DNA of 64,000 bases from Pithys albifrons albifrons (GCF_047495875.1 NC_092458.1:107634227-107698226); one strand, 5' to 3'; positions 36,976-51,100 are shown, counted from the stretch's first letter. Made by a program: numbers and translations. The notes: a model not told the origin generated them from the letters alone.

Positions 36976-39900
36976 TTTGTAAAAGAGGATTCCCATTGTA
37001 AAGAAAACATTTGGACTGAAACCATGAGTGATTATTCAAATCCATAAGACTGGTTTTAAACTTTCCTATAAAACTCTTCACAGTCTACTTCTGTAATTGT
37101 ATGTCTGTTGTATTGTCTATATCTTTATTTACATGTAAATTGAATAATAATTTAATGGAATTATCCTCAAAAAAAAGAACATTTTGGCTAAAAGAGCAAA
37201 TCACAATTTACACAATCAAGAATCCTGATAATATTTCAACTATAATTATATATCTTATTTAGTTATCAGGAAGTTTCCGGAGTCTGTGCCACTTACTAAG
37301 GTCTGCATTTCTGCGATACTTAAAATATATCTGTTCTTTTCCTGCAACAAGTTATTATTTGCCTCCAGCCATATATTTTCAACTCGGGGAGCAACCTGTG
37401 GATCCCAAGTTTATTATATGGCTGCAATTAGGTAGTTTAGATAGCATCTGAAGGTGTGGGCTGTGCTGTTCACTGGTTAAACCCTCCAGAAAAAGGGTCT
37501 CTTCCAGGTGCAAAGTAGATTCCACAGTGGTGGCCAGGGATAGCCATCCTGATTTCCTTGTTCCTTAATATACAAGACTTAATTTTGTGTAGATGCTGTT
37601 CATTCATGCAGGCTCTCATGATGACATCATTGGAGGGAGGGAGGCCCCAGCTGTTAGTTGATGGCAAGAAGGAGTCTCATCTAAGGGGTCATTTTAGTGT
37701 AGGGCTCTAGCAGAGGTTGTGCCTTCCTCCCCCGTATTACTGTGCCTTACAGTTAGAAGAAGTGGGGATTTGCTTCTGGCATGCCAGGTTATGGAGGAGG
37801 AAGAAAATGCAGCAATGAACCACCAAAAAAAGAGCCACAAACAGTATAAAAGGAGAAAATGGATCAGTTTGAAAACTGATGTGTCTTTACAGTGCTTTTT
37901 AATCAGAGTTCAACACACATGTACACGTGGCAGCCAAGCCATTAAAGAACTACATGTTAGTGTTCCTTGGGGGAGTTCTGCAGGCTGTGCCTAGTTCAGT
38001 GCTCTCACAGTCCCATTGCTAGTCATAGCTCTCAAGTAGCTATGGCTACACTATTGCATATACACTAAAGTGTCTGAGGGAGGTGTATCCCAATTATATA
38101 TTGACTGGTGTACAAAAAGGATGGAAAATAGCAATTTCTCCCATAGATGATGTTGGTTCTCAGGCACTGACAGAAGTACAGATCGGGTATAGATTGTTTT
38201 TTTGTAAATCTGTCTGTACAAAGACCAGAAGACCAAAGCAATGAGTAAATTTTTCCACTGCCACTCTACAGCAAAAAGCAAATCCTGTATCCAAACTATC
38301 TCTAACAGAGGCAGAAATTAAAACATAAACAGTAAGCGTGGCTTTAGGCTTTTGGTTTGCATTTTTTTTACATATTCCGTCAATAACTTATCAATGCTAT
38401 TTTCAGCTATTTAGTCAGAAATTCTCTAGGAAGTCAGCAAGGTCTGTGCTGTTAAGTGCTGCTTTGGTGCCACAGGGTCCATATTCAGGGGATTCCTTTG
38501 CACAGTGTTGTAACCTCCTTATCTAGAGTTGACATTGCACACCACTCATCACTGTATGTGGCAGAAGCTTTATCAGCACCTCCAGCAAGAAGCACCACTC
38601 TTTAGTTGGAAAACATCTGTGTTTACAGTTAGAAATGTCAATCATTTTGTCCTTTATTCTATTACTTACTGCTTTGCCTGTCAGGGAGCAGCAAGCTTCC
38701 TGGCTTTACAAAAAAACTGATATACTCTGAAAAATGGGAGCAGGGAACAGTCTATAACAGTGCAGGATGTAGTTTTTTATTTGGGAAAAAAAAAGGATCA
38801 CTTGTAAAAGGACTCTACCAATCTATTGATATTCTTTTGTTGCTATCACCTCAGAAAATCTTAGGTAGGACACAGTAATAGACTATGCTGTAGCTTTGAG
38901 ACATTTGGGCTCAACTTTTGACCCAGGATTGGGACACACTTAGGCAGTTGTAATGTACACCTTTGCACTGCCCAACAGCACATCTGCATTCCTGCTGAAT
39001 GCCAAACTATCAAGTAAACCTAGTCCACTGACTAAATCCCTGGGTCATCCACATTTTCACTGTTATATGTAGTTCAGTCTGTGTTTAGGTTGCACACAAA
39101 TCATGGTCAAATAATTCACTCAAGACCAAACAGTGCAGGATCTTGTTTCAATGGCAGGACAAGCCATTATGGAAAACTTAAGGAAACCACAGAATCCTTT
39201 TGCACAGTGTGCGTGCGCTACTCACAAACACTAATGTGAAGGAGCCTTAACAAGTGAGAGAATCTGGCTGTGGAGCTTCAGAAAACTACTTATTTTCTCC
39301 TTCAGTCATTTGTAAGCTCTTAAAGAAAGAAGAAAGTCTGCACTCACATGCCTACCTAATACAGTATCTCTTATTCCTCTAGGTCAAGGTCACCCAGTTC
39401 TGTCAGATGGAATATAAGTTTTCTGTAAAACATTGACATTTGGGGGCTAGAAGGTCAAATACAGGATTGCTCCTTTGTTGTGGTCAGTTTTTTTCTGTGT
39501 AAAGTATGTAATATGACATGTTAAAGAACTCAACTTGTACTGACATTTAGCTCATTTCTAAGTCCTAGTTGCAAAGTTCATCTTCACTTTCGAAATAGCA
39601 AGGATTCATGTATCATATGCCATATGTCATAGACCTCATGCATACCAATGCATTCTTGGCCAACAATCACAAGGTTTTGTTTCTCTGCTGAGTTCTTCAG
39701 CAAACACAGCCCAGTATTCTACTAGGTTGTAACTCACTGTGTTTTAATTTGTGCGGTGGTGGCAGATTGTTTTCCTCCTACGGTTCTACCAATTTTACAG
39801 GTCACTACTAGTTGACTAAAATTGTTGCAATTTGCCTCTGCCAGCTGATGTTTAATAATAACTGTCATTCCTGCCAAGACTGTGCATCACTAATTTCTGA

Positions 39901-40407
39901 CAGTACGTAACACATAGCACATATGTGGATTGACTACGTTACACTCTCCTGACATGCCATTTAATCAACTGATAAAAATCAGAAAATGAGTGGATGAACC
40001 TGGAGAGAAAGCTCATTTGTGTATTTACTGGGCCTTTGATACTATATTGGCCTCTAGTAATTACCAAAGTTTTGTGCTGCACATAGCTGGTTCCAAAGGT
40101 AACGCTGGGAAATGTGTTCGTTCCAGCCCTTGCACTGGTTCTGTAATAGCAAAGACCTGAAGCAGTCAAACCACAGGAAACTGAGATGTGGTGGGGCTTT
40201 TCTGACCATGGAATCAAGAGCAGCTGCTTTATTTGCAAACTGTTTAATCTCCTTGAATCCAAACTTTAAACGAGGAGCTGCTGAGATTTATGGTTCCTTA
40301 TGGGCCCCTAAGTGAGGCATGTAGCAAAAAAGTTGGAGTGAAAACATGTCTTTTACTTCCCCTGGAGAAGAAGTATTGCATGGAGGTAGGTCAGAGAGCC
40401 ACGTCTG

Positions 40408-40495
40408 GCTCGTTGCTGACTTAATATGTGACCTGGACAAGTTATATAAGCCCATTGTTTCTGCTTTCTCAAGTGTAAAATAGGTAAAATACTTC
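40408..40495 (+). mobile_element. MIR SINE relic
   Basis: The stretch 'aatatgtgacctggacaagt' followed by 'tatataagcccattgtttctgctttctc' and 'aagtgtaaaataggtaaaat' parallels the MIR consensus 'tgtgaccttgggcaagt..cttaacctctctg..cctcagtttcctcatctgtaaaatgggg'. This is the clearest of the MIR-like copies here. It is old and has no recognisable tRNA promoter head. Confidence 0.6.
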
Positions 40496-41991
40496 AGTTT
40501 ACCTTAATTGGTTGACTGTTTCTATATACTGGATAAAAGAAGATTACAGCATGTTTAAGCATCACATTTCGCTTTTATATTTTGTTTTAACCTCAACAGG
40601 ACAAGATTTTCTCATTCTTCCTCTTACGCTTAGCTACCTCTTGTACCTGACAGTTGTTTTTTTCTCCCATTCCTCTCCTGTTTTTCTCTCTCTGTGCCTT
40701 TGTTCTTCTTCCCTGTTTTATTCTGCTGCTCTGTCCTTCTTGCTGATGTGTTTCACTGTATTCCTGACATAAATAATTTCTATTCAAGAGTCTCCCTGAG
40801 TGTTCAGTGCACTGAGGCACGTTTGTGCTGCTTGCTGTGTACACACTGTGGAGCATCAGTCCCTGCAGGCTGCATGGGTACACGCTTCTTATTCTCAAGT
40901 ACTTTTGCCTCCTGCATGCAAATGCTTCAGGGTCTGCTGGAGTAAAATACACCCTGAGGAGCTCAGTTTTCCCTTGATTCTGGGCTGGAATCTCCCAAGG
41001 AACATTCCTGTACTGAAAAAAAATAAAAAAAAAACAAACAAAAAAAACAACACAAACCCAAAAACCTATAGCTGAGTCACAGACAGTGACTTGAAGGGGT
41101 CTGAGAAGCAAATCTGTGACCCAATTATTGATTGCACTGTCATTTTGTCATGGATAGCAAATGCCCAGAGGCACAGGAAGGAAAAGAGGAAGAAAGGGAT
41201 TTGCCAGACCAGAAAAGAGGGGAACAGGCTTGAAAGGCTGGGAGGCTGAATTTCCTTACATGAACCCTGTGCCGAGGGACAAAACTCTACAGTAATACAG
41301 TAATTCAATCTGAATTACTTTATTGTAACTACAGAAATTATTTTAATGTAACCCTGTTGTATGATAGCGAAGATACTTCCTCAGAGCAGACAATGTGAAA
41401 TAATACAGAGTCATTCCAGCACATCTGGCTGTAGCAACACAGTGGTATATTTACCTATTCCATGATATAGGAAATAACAAAAATTCAGGGAAATTAACAG
41501 GGAAATGCAGGCTGTCTTTTTAAAAACAACTAATTATTGTCCTTTTTTAGCTGTCTAGTCTCCTTTTATTCCTTATTCTATTAGTTTAAAACAGCTAATA
41601 CAAAATTTCCTTGAACATTTTCTCAGACAGAGCTAGAATTGACTGCTGGTCTTGAATATCACAAAAACAGATTGGAATTTTAAGGAAGTTTCTTTTCCAT
41701 TGCATTTTCCCTCAAAGAACACCACCTCAAGGAAGCATCCATTACATTCTGAAATATTGTAGCTGTCACAAATCATATGTCCACTGGAACTTTACTGGCA
41801 GGTTGTTTCTCACTTTAATTTCTTGTAATTTATCTGTTGAATTCTGTATTCTGTGAGGTTTAATCTCTTGCTAGTTACACATATAACAGTTATTTCACTT
41901 CTACCCTCTCAGAAGACCCAGCTGCAGAAGGAAAGGGCTGATCACTGGGTGCAGGTGTAAAGACTGTAGAAGGACCTTCACTAACAGCTAC

Positions 41992-42056
41992 GGGGAGGGA
42001 GGGAGGGAAGGAGGGGGAAGAGGAAGAGGAGATGCATCAGAGTCGGAGATCTAGAG
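41992..42056 (+). repeat. Polypurine tract with canonical G-quadruplex motif
   Basis: From 41992 to 42017 the plus strand reads GGGG-A-GGG-A-GGG-A-GGG-AAGGA-GGGGG: five G-runs of three or more, with single-base loops between the first four. Such motifs form very stable quadruplexes in vitro. The purine bias continues as GGAAGAGGAAGAGG and, after a short gap, as 'gagagagaag' to about 42062. No gene or promoter is recognised nearby. Confidence 0.85.
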
Positions 42057-42879
42057 AGAGAAGGCAAGTGGTTATGAATACATTTTGAGGGGGTTTACCT
42101 TTATTCTGGTAGGGACTGCTTGAATACAAATGTTTCTGGGTGTAGTTGCTTTATTTTGTTTTTTAAAACACTGGAATATTTTGACCTAATATACCCAAAA
42201 AAATATTCTTGGGTAATTCTTTTTCACTATCATGAAAAAAAAATCAAACTAATCTCCTTGGATTATATTTCCATCAGATTCTTTACATTTCTCTAGCTTT
42301 TCCATTGAGAAAATGAAAAACACATTTATAAATGACCTTTAGTTTTTGCCATCTAGTCAAGCGTTCTTTGCACTGGCACAGTAATACCATTATCTTGACC
42401 TTTGTCTCCCTCATACAGTTTCTCTTCATGCCTGTCACTAGCACTGCCTCAGCTGGTAAGAAGGAGAAAAAATTTATAAAATAGAAAAACTACAGTCTAA
42501 TTCAAATTGTTAGGCAGTGCAAGCCTCTATTCCAGCCATGCTTGATTTCTTTCTGTTTATTTTTACCTTTCCAGCTGGTGTTTTCTATTTCTTTGTTAGT
42601 TTTTTTTTCTTTTATTCTTCAGTCTATGTCTATGTAACCAGGTATATAAGTGTGTGGAGAAAAAAAGTTTAGGATTAGTTTAATGCGAGATTTTTCTGGT
42701 GTGCGTCATATTTGTGGTTTGCCTTGATGTAAGACCTTCCCCAGTAGCATGCTGTTGCTCTTCCATGTGCAAAACAGTTGTATTTCTTTGAAGTTAAAAT
42801 AAAAGGGTTTCAGTGTTTTCTCTGACTTCAACATAATCAAGCACCAAGCATCTATGCCTAAATCCTCCATTTAACTTTC

Positions 42880-42940
42880 AGTCTGACCTTGGATTAATCC
42901 CTTTACCTCACCATGCCTCTGTTTCTTTTCCTGCCCAGGA
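42880..42940 (+). mobile_element. MIR-like SINE relic
   Basis: The stretch 'cagtctgaccttggattaat' continuing 'ccctttacctcaccatgcct' and 'ctgtttcttttcctgc' matches the MIR core for 'gtgaccttgggcaagtcactttacctctctgtgcctctgtttccccatctg' over about 55 bases with scattered changes. Only the core survives. Confidence 0.5.
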
Positions 42941-45900
42941 TCAGCATGCAGGCAGTGCAGTGAGAGTTGGGGAGCTCAGTCTTAATTCTTTAATACAGCT
43001 GGAAAAAAAATCCCTCAAGACATAAGCTAACAGATTTCAAGCCGTGGTTGTTGGCTACTTTCCAGTCTGAGTGAAGTGCAGAGCTACAGGGCGACTAACA
43101 TGGCTTGAAAATATCACTTGAAAGCCTTTATCTCAATAGTGTCTTGACTGATGCATAACTTGCAGAAAGACATTCAGTTTCCATCTGAAAACATCAAGAG
43201 ATTTACAGTGTGACAATTGTTTCCACAATTTTGTCCTTTGTTGTGTGATTTATTTCCAAGCACATTGCACGCTGTTGTAACACATAAATTCAATAAGAAA
43301 TGTAGTCCACTCTGTTTCCTTCCTTCTCTGATATGCAGGAAAGAACTATGGAGATCTGCATATAAGGGCAAGTGACAGGGCTCCACTCGCTCTTCCAGTG
43401 ACAAGGACTCCTGAAGCAGGGCTGATGTGCATACAGATAGATAGTTTCCTGTTGTTTGTTTTTAGACTAATCAAGCTGATTGGGATGAATGTTAATGGTG
43501 ATGTCTTTAGCACATACCAGGAATTTTCTTTGCCTGCGAGCTGGAAACCATTTGCAGTTCACAGCCACAATAGTAGTTGGCTTAAGATGGGATATTTGAT
43601 CATTACCCTCCTAATGGGAGTCGCTGTTTTTTCTCATATGCGTCTGCTTACAAGCTTAGAAATTAACAGCACGCTTCATCCATCGATCTGAAAAAGCTCT
43701 TTGTAAAAAGGGTTTCCATCGAACAAATGCTGAAATGGATGAGCAGACAGAGAGAAAAACTAGCTCAAGGTGAGGGGTAGACTGCCAGCGAGGCGGCAGA
43801 GGACTCGGCTCCTCTGTGGTTCAAGCCCCAGGGGCTTTGCCACTCCTTGAGCTGCTTTTCCGCTGCTGGACTCAGCAGAAATTCAGAGTTGCGGTGATCC
43901 CATGAATAGAGTGTTCCCCAAATAATCCATGGCCAGACTTGCATGAGGTTTATTTCTGTTCTGATCCTTTAAGTTCGTTAGGGTTTGGTAGTTCAAAACC
44001 TGTTAATTGTATCTGCTGTCACAGTTGGCTTCAGTCTTCAGTACCAAAATACAAAACATGTATCATACAAAAACCACGTAAGCAATTCTTGCATAGAGAT
44101 GCTTTTTAACTGTGGGCTTTGTGGAAAAGCACTGCAAATTTGGACAGGGTGCTGTCTGTCCCCAAAACTGACTGAGAATGCATTCCACATGAAAACAAAA
44201 GAAAGGGCTAATTATATGGCATATTATATGGTATCCAAGATTTGTGCATAATTTTTTAATTTTCTACTACCTTTTTGTTATCTTCCCATTCATTTATTTA
44301 ATTGATACACTACCTACCCTCTTTTGTGCCAAATACATTTGTTTTCTTCCTCCTAGGTCACAGTTTTACAATTATCACCATAGCAACATTCCAGCTATAA
44401 TAAGAAGATACATCTTCTGAATGGCTGGTGATACAACATTAACTGTTAGAACATAACATTTTTCATGTTGGAAACATCTGGAGTTCACAACCAGCAAAGA
44501 TCTGTAAAAATGTCTGTAGCTCTTTAATAATCACCCAAGGCTGCACTTGCAAGCTTTATTAGGATGCACTACAAACACTCTTTAGTTTCCGAGCAGGGAA
44601 TGTGATAAAAAAAAGCTTTATTCCAACACACACACATATACACACAAAATAAAATATAACGTTCCGTTTACAAGTCATGTAACTGTGGAAAAAAAAAAGA
44701 GAGAGAGAGAATTTGAATTGGCCTTCATGCCAAAGCCTTTATTTCAGAGAGTTGGGCCAGACTCCTTTCCTCTGCTGTTCCCAGCCTATTACCCACAGCA
44801 CTAATATTGCTATTTACTGGCTGATTATATCCTCTGGCAAGATTTGGACTGTGTCTACTTCCCTGCTGCAAACTAATCAGTTTTCAAAATTAGTTATTGA
44901 TCTCGGGTTCATTGTGGAGGACAAATGTAGTGGCTCATTCATTGAGTATCAGCAGTACCACTCTTTGTGTGAGCTGCATAGGAAGGAAAACAAACAACAT
45001 ATTCAGGCCCACGTACGTATATAATCATCAACTATAAGGTGATACAAGACAAGTACAAATCCACTGGCAAATGAAATAGCTTTTTTTTTTTTGAGAAAGA
45101 TGACGTAAACAAATAAAGAGATCCAAGACTATTCTCCGTTAAAGTACACATATAATTCTCACTATCTACTGTGAAGCATTTACCTAAGAGAGAATAAGTG
45201 TATCAGCACCATTACTGTTGCTTACTTTGAAGTGTTTTGTGGTGCTGGATTTGTTTTAGTGGGTTTTTTTTTATTATAATTGTTTGGGGTTTATAGGTAG
45301 GAAATCAGCTTTGGGATTTTTTTTCTGGTTTTGGAGGGTTTTTTTTTTAAGATAGACCGTTCTTGAAGTTTTAAGTTGCAAATATATTAGATGAAGTCAG
45401 AAAGATTTTTCAAATACGAAGTACTTGAAGATGAGATTTATGTTTTAGTGATCAACAATGTGCTGCCATTACCTATTGCACAGCTCTACTGAGCTACTTA
45501 AAATCTTTACAGTGATTACACTGCCACATCTTCAGTTGCAATGGAAAATTATCAGATGCAAGAAATTTTAATTGGAGAAGTTTCCCTGTAAAATGTCGAG
45601 AGAAAAATATAATCAATAATACAACATTTTCCTGGAGGTGGAACACCCCTGCCCAGGTTATTTCTCTGCTTGAATGGAACACATCAACACTAGGTTTTGT
45701 AGTCCTAAATTTTGTTCCCAGGTAGACCTATAAAAAATCTGAAACCTAATTTTTTTACTGAGGAAAGAGATTCATATATAAGTCTAGCTCCAAGAATTCA
45801 TTTACTAGTCCCTTTAGAACTCCTACTACATAGAAGCATATTAAAAATATTGAAAATGTCCAAAATTATTTTTAATGATGGGCTACTCCCATCCCACTGC

Positions 45901-48052
45901 AATAACTTAATTATTTATGAAAAGACTCAAAGCTAGAAATGGTTTTTTAATCTTTCCTTGACATTATTCTGTCTTTTTATGGAAAAAAACCCCAACCAGT
46001 CTTCTAGAAATTTTACTACCAACTATCTGCCAAGTGTGTGTATATAAATATATATTGGAAAATTAATTTAAGATGTTCAGTATGTCTTTTATTTTTGAGT
46101 TCCTTGGATTTTATTTCATGATTACTGTTTTAAAAGTTTTCAAAAATGAGAATGTCAAAAGTATTTTTTGCATGGAGTTTCCATTAAAAACTATATAATT
46201 TTCCTAAATTCCCTCAAAGCTTGGCCCAAATTTCCCAGAAGGTTTATGAACCTGGACTCTCTTTCTGAATTATGAGAAAAACCACAAATCAGGTCCTTGG
46301 CTTTGCTTGAGTTTTGAGATTTTCATGGTGTGGTTTATCTTTGATGTACTGAAAAGCTGGAACCTCCACGAACAGTTGGTGGTGTGTGATTATGCTCATC
46401 ACTGGAATGATGCATATGCACAGATTTCCAAAATAAAAATTTTTGATTTGTATTGATGCAAATTAGAAATTATGAAGAGTTTTATGATGAGGTTCATTTT
46501 AAGTTGAAAGTTTGACCCTGCATTCCTGTATGCTTAAAATTTCCATAAAACTCAGTAAGGGCAAGAGGATGCAAACAGTACAAATCCTAAGTATAATGGG
46601 AATTGAACCTTAGAAATGACATAATGAGACAGTACAGTCACCTGTGTATTTCACAATTAGTTTCTGTTACACTGGGATGAATTTAAAACATGCTGCTTGT
46701 TTTCCCCAGATCTTGAATGAAATCGGTGTGTTAGAACAGCCTTCTCATTTCGCCTCTTCAACCTAAGATGTAGCATTTGAATCCGTATATTTCACTACAA
46801 AATCTGAGTCATAAACCTTCCATGGTTAGCATATACTTGAACCAAACACTCTTTACTCACCTACATTCCTGCATTAATATATCTAAAATGTTTCAGATTT
46901 AAATCTGGATTTTGCTTTGATCTTCTTTAGCAGAAATTAATATATCCTCAATTTATTTTCACCTGTTTTGGTGCTACAGAGAGTAGAAACTATGTAAGCC
47001 AGAGTGCCCCTTCATATTTCTGTAAATATAGTCCTCTTCTTTCTTCAGACCATTGGAAGTGTAGAATTGTTTTGAGCCATAAAATAGTATCAGAAGTAAG
47101 GCGGCACGTCTATTAATTTTGATAGAATTGTGCTCTGATAGAATAGTAAGGAGTTAGTCCCATTCTTTTATTAAAAAAAAAAGTCTGTAAAAACAAAGGC
47201 AGAGCAGAACTTTTTCTTTCATTTTAATTATATGATTAGAATAGGTCTCCTTCATGACTGCTCAAGCACCTTCTGTAAATTTCTTTAGGTCTGCTCTATT
47301 TGAAAAATCCAATTGTATCTGAAATAAAAAAAAAGAAATATATTAAGATATACAAATTAATTAAATGTGTGTTAAATTTAATTTGAAGATGGGTACCAAA
47401 GTTTAAAACCCCCCAACCTTTACTTGTTTCAGTGAAGCAGTCACTGGACAAAGAACTTTGTACAATTGATCTATAAATACAAGGAAATCAATAAAATATT
47501 TTAGACCTCCATTTCTTAAGCCTATCTAGGTCATTGAAATGCTGTATCCTCAAGGGAATTAATGAAATTACAAACTATATTACCTTTTTTTTTTTTTTAT
47601 TTGAGCATGCTCTGTCTGCCTGCAATTTCTCTGCTTTCAGACTTGGAGTGAATGGTTCCACTAGAAGTAACACAACCATATTTTGCCCTAGATTTTTATT
47701 AGTCTAAAACTAAACTGAAAGGGAATATGCTTAAAAATGTTTTGAAGCACTAAAAGATAGGACTGAGCAATGACAAAGATATTAAAATGAAAATGTTAAT
47801 GTTTGTACACAAGACACATTTTTCAAAGAAAGAATACCTCTTGTAGAATTTAAGCTATGTTTTAATTAAGAAAGAGATGGCAAAGTTCAAGATCTGAAAA
47901 ACTCAGAAGCCAAGGTGTACTATGTGCATGCTAGATGCCCATACTGGGGTAAAATGAATAAAATTTTTGAAAGAGAGATCAGAAGAGAATTACTTGTGTC
48001 ATTAAGATGTTGTTACACTAAACAGGGGTACACTAAAACGGAGTAAGCTTTA

Positions 48053-48119
48053 GACTGGGTTGGACTCGATGATCTTGAAGGTCTTTTCCAACCCAATGGA
48101 TTCTATGATTCTATGATTT
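48053..48119 (+). mobile_element. Short, little-diverged CR1 3' tail
   Basis: A severely 5'-truncated CR1 insertion of about 65 bases: 'gggttggactcgatgatctt', 'gaaggtcttttccaaccc' and the terminal repeat 'gattctatgattctatgatt'. It keeps the CpG in 'actcgatga' and two intact octamer units, so it looks younger than the other CR1 copies here. The ATTCTATG repeat at the end is the strongest single sign that the window is avian. Confidence 0.92.
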
Positions 48120-51100
48120 GTGTTTAGTTTTCTTTTGAAACGGGCTCTCTTCCAAGAATTTTTTAGCAACTTTATGTGGCTGTTTGCCAGCTGAAAATGT
48201 TTCAATATCTTTTAATTATTTTTCTTATAAAAATTGTAGCAGTTTCAGAAGGTTCTATAATAGCTTCTTTGCTGGCTTGGTTATCTCGTACACCAACCTT
48301 CCTGATAAACAATATCTGATAATGAAATAAGAGATACCTTGTTCAGGTATTTAAAATTTTTGAACCTTGAGTACTAATTTTAATTTTTTTTAACAGATTA
48401 TTTTCTATGTCATATACACACATACACACAAATGTGTTTCTGTTGAATGCTTTTAGTGCTGGAAATTAATTATTTGGGAATTATTTCTTCATATTCAATA
48501 AGATAGTGAAAAAGAAATAAGACAGATCTTTTCTCCATAGACATTTCATGAAAGGAACTTTATGATTGTTGTTTTTCAAAACTGTTTTCTTCAGTAATTT
48601 CAGCTGAGCAGGTACTTGAAAATAGATCTGTCCTTCAGCTTCCCAGACATCAAGACACAAAAACAAATAGACCTTCTCTCTGTGGCAGTTTCAGACATTG
48701 CAGTGGGTGAGACCATCTCAGTAGCCACTCCCAGGCATGCCAAAAACTGATGATCAGCTTTCACATGTCAGCCAGGCCAGTTTTACAGGCAGCTATAGTT
48801 GGCAAGGGGAGCCAGTGGATCTGGAGGCTTCTCTTCAGTGCAGGAGATATGTGAGCAAGCAGCTGGAGAGAAGAGGAGAGGAGCTTGAAGGGATTCTCCT
48901 TTTTTGACACCACTTAGTTCACCTTAACACCAAGCATAGCTAAGTGTGGCCAGGCACGGATCCTTTTGTAATTGAAGTGTCTGCTCTCTTATTAGTTTAC
49001 CTACCCAGAAAAATATTTCCCAAATTAACTGGCTATTCAGAATGGTCTAAGAAAATCCACTCTGCAGCTGGACCAAGAAAAAAGGACTCCTCCACAGTGT
49101 GTGTAACAGGAGCTGTCACACTGCTGACAACTGATGAAAGCACATCTCTGGAAAGCAGAGTTTGTATGATATGAGTGCTTAATAGCAGCATTCCAGAAAC
49201 GTTTGTCCTATTAAATTCACACCTACCTCCTAAGCAAGAGTAACACAACCAAAAGCAATCTGCTGAGAGGCACTGAGCATTCTCAGATTAACATGATCTT
49301 AAGAGAAGTGAGCAAAGTTAGTGCATCTCCCTCCTCCCTTTGAGCTGGATTGTTAAATAGGCCACCAGCTGTGATTACAGCTACATCTCTAGTCTTACTG
49401 AGTTTAAAAAAAAACCACAAACAAACAAACAACTGAACAATAAATTATTTAATATGATTTCCATTTATGGTGCCAAAATCAGGATTAATTGAATATAATA
49501 TTTTATATGAAAATAATTGGAAACATGACATCTCCGTTCTCACACTTGGAGTATGTTCATCATTCAACAGCAAGATAAGTTACAGACACAAAATCTAAGT
49601 CAGGAGAAGAACAAGGCCCTGTGATTTTGATTGGTTTGAGTTGTTTGTGGTTTTGTTTTGTTTTTCTTTCATTCTAATCAGTAGCTGCTAATAGGGCTAA
49701 ACAAATTACTACAGATTTAGTGTCTAATATAACTGAATTTATCATCTATGAAATACAAGATGAGTGAATTTGGAGTCCGTTCAAGGATGCTCAGCCATGC
49801 ACAAGCTGTCCCCATGCAGAAGTGGTAATGGCATTTGCTACAAACAGCAAGGTTGGGTTTTAAATTTGTGATGTGGCTTTTCAGTCCAGAAGGAATTCAT
49901 CCTTTCTTACCTGGATCCCAAGCATGATTGTACCAAAGTTTTTATGAATAACTGGGGTAGAAACCCTGTTGTACCTTTGGTGTAGAACTACTTTATGTAG
50001 ATTTTATGTAGTAGAAAGTGAAGGACTTAAAACATGCAACCCAGCTTAAGTCCATCCCAAGCACTACTGAAAAAAGAAATCCAAATGGTGTTAAACAGGT
50101 TGATATTGTGCAGTATTTGACTAGATTCCTTTTTAAAATATGCAGGTTTGCTTATACATTTCCATTGAACTTCAAAGCACAGTATTTGGTTCATTTAACA
50201 ACTGCAGACACTCCATTAGCCTTTTTCACTACCAGCTTCACATCTCATATGCCTGCCTGATCCATCTGTCACATTTTGTCAAATGTAAGCACTCTCAGGG
50301 AGCAGCCATGATTTCACAGTGCAATGCAAAATGGGACTCCAACCTGGATATCCACTGAACCACAGACTAAAATTTTAATAATAGAAGAGCAAATGGAACC
50401 TCTGTAATCAGGAGGACTATGAGCAAGGAAGAATGGTTACATTAATGTAGATGTGTGGTGGGCAGTAAGACATGTAAATCTTCACTGACTGAATAATGGA
50501 AGGACAGTAATATCAGGTTAGATTACACAGTCAGTGTTCTGCCTTTGAAAGCACCCAGAAAAAGATGCAGAGAAGAAAACTGAATAGGCCAAGTACCCAG
50601 AATCCTCTCCTGATGCTTACCTCCTTGGCTCAAAAGAAAAGAGCACATAAAACCTCACAGATTTGGCTTTTCAGAGTAGAAATGGATGAAAGGGAATTCA
50701 CTGCCATCTAAACAAATATACCTCAACAATCTGGCCACTGACATTTACATACTCAATTAATATGCAGTACGGTTCTATCATTCCAAAGAGTAGCAGGAGG
50801 AGCTGTTTCAGTATATTATGGTGAAGACTTATGTGTTTATTATATGCATATAAATCCCTTTTTGTCTCTGCACATGAAGTCATACACACACACACACACA
50901 CACACAAAGAGCATACATCTATAGCAGAAATCTGTTCCACTGACTTCTTACTGTCATTCTGACAGAAATTGTGACTTATGTTAAATGCAGAATATCTAAT
51001 TTTGTAGGAACAGCTGTATCATGGTGCAAATAATTTCTTCCCTGTCTATATGAACTATATATTTTTTTTAATATCCTTTAGTGCAAATTGCAAGGTAATC

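Larger units (their letters stand above)
36976..48052. other. Gene-poor unique DNA
   Basis: No complete gene is recognised across this stretch. It holds two MIR-like relics, a G-quadruplex tract, a (CA)n-like run near 44624-44646 and a GA run near 44700-44710. The longest frame, 172 codons on the minus strand at 40593-41111, is poly-phenylalanine at one end and lysine/arginine-rich at the other and looks like a chance frame over pyrimidine-rich DNA. 43398-43930 is richer in CpG than its surroundings and includes a splice-flanked open segment (43670-43769) discussed under findings. Confidence 0.5.

Noticed and set aside
36746..37081. 111-codon lysine/proline-rich minus-strand frame
   Set aside because: It is the translation of the (GGTTT)n-like low-complexity tract.
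39375..39410. Possible reverse MIR fragment around 'ggtcaaggtcacccag'
   Set aside because: Only about fifteen bases resemble the consensus, which is too short to call.
40593..41111. 172-codon minus-strand open frame, the longest in the window
   Set aside because: One end is a phenylalanine-rich run from an A-rich plus-strand tract, the other a lysine/arginine-rich run from pyrimidine-rich DNA. No domain or signal is seen, and other frames are also open here.
49911..49951. 41-base minus-strand segment with good acceptor and donor
   Set aside because: Too short to distinguish from chance; two frames are open but neither product is recognised.
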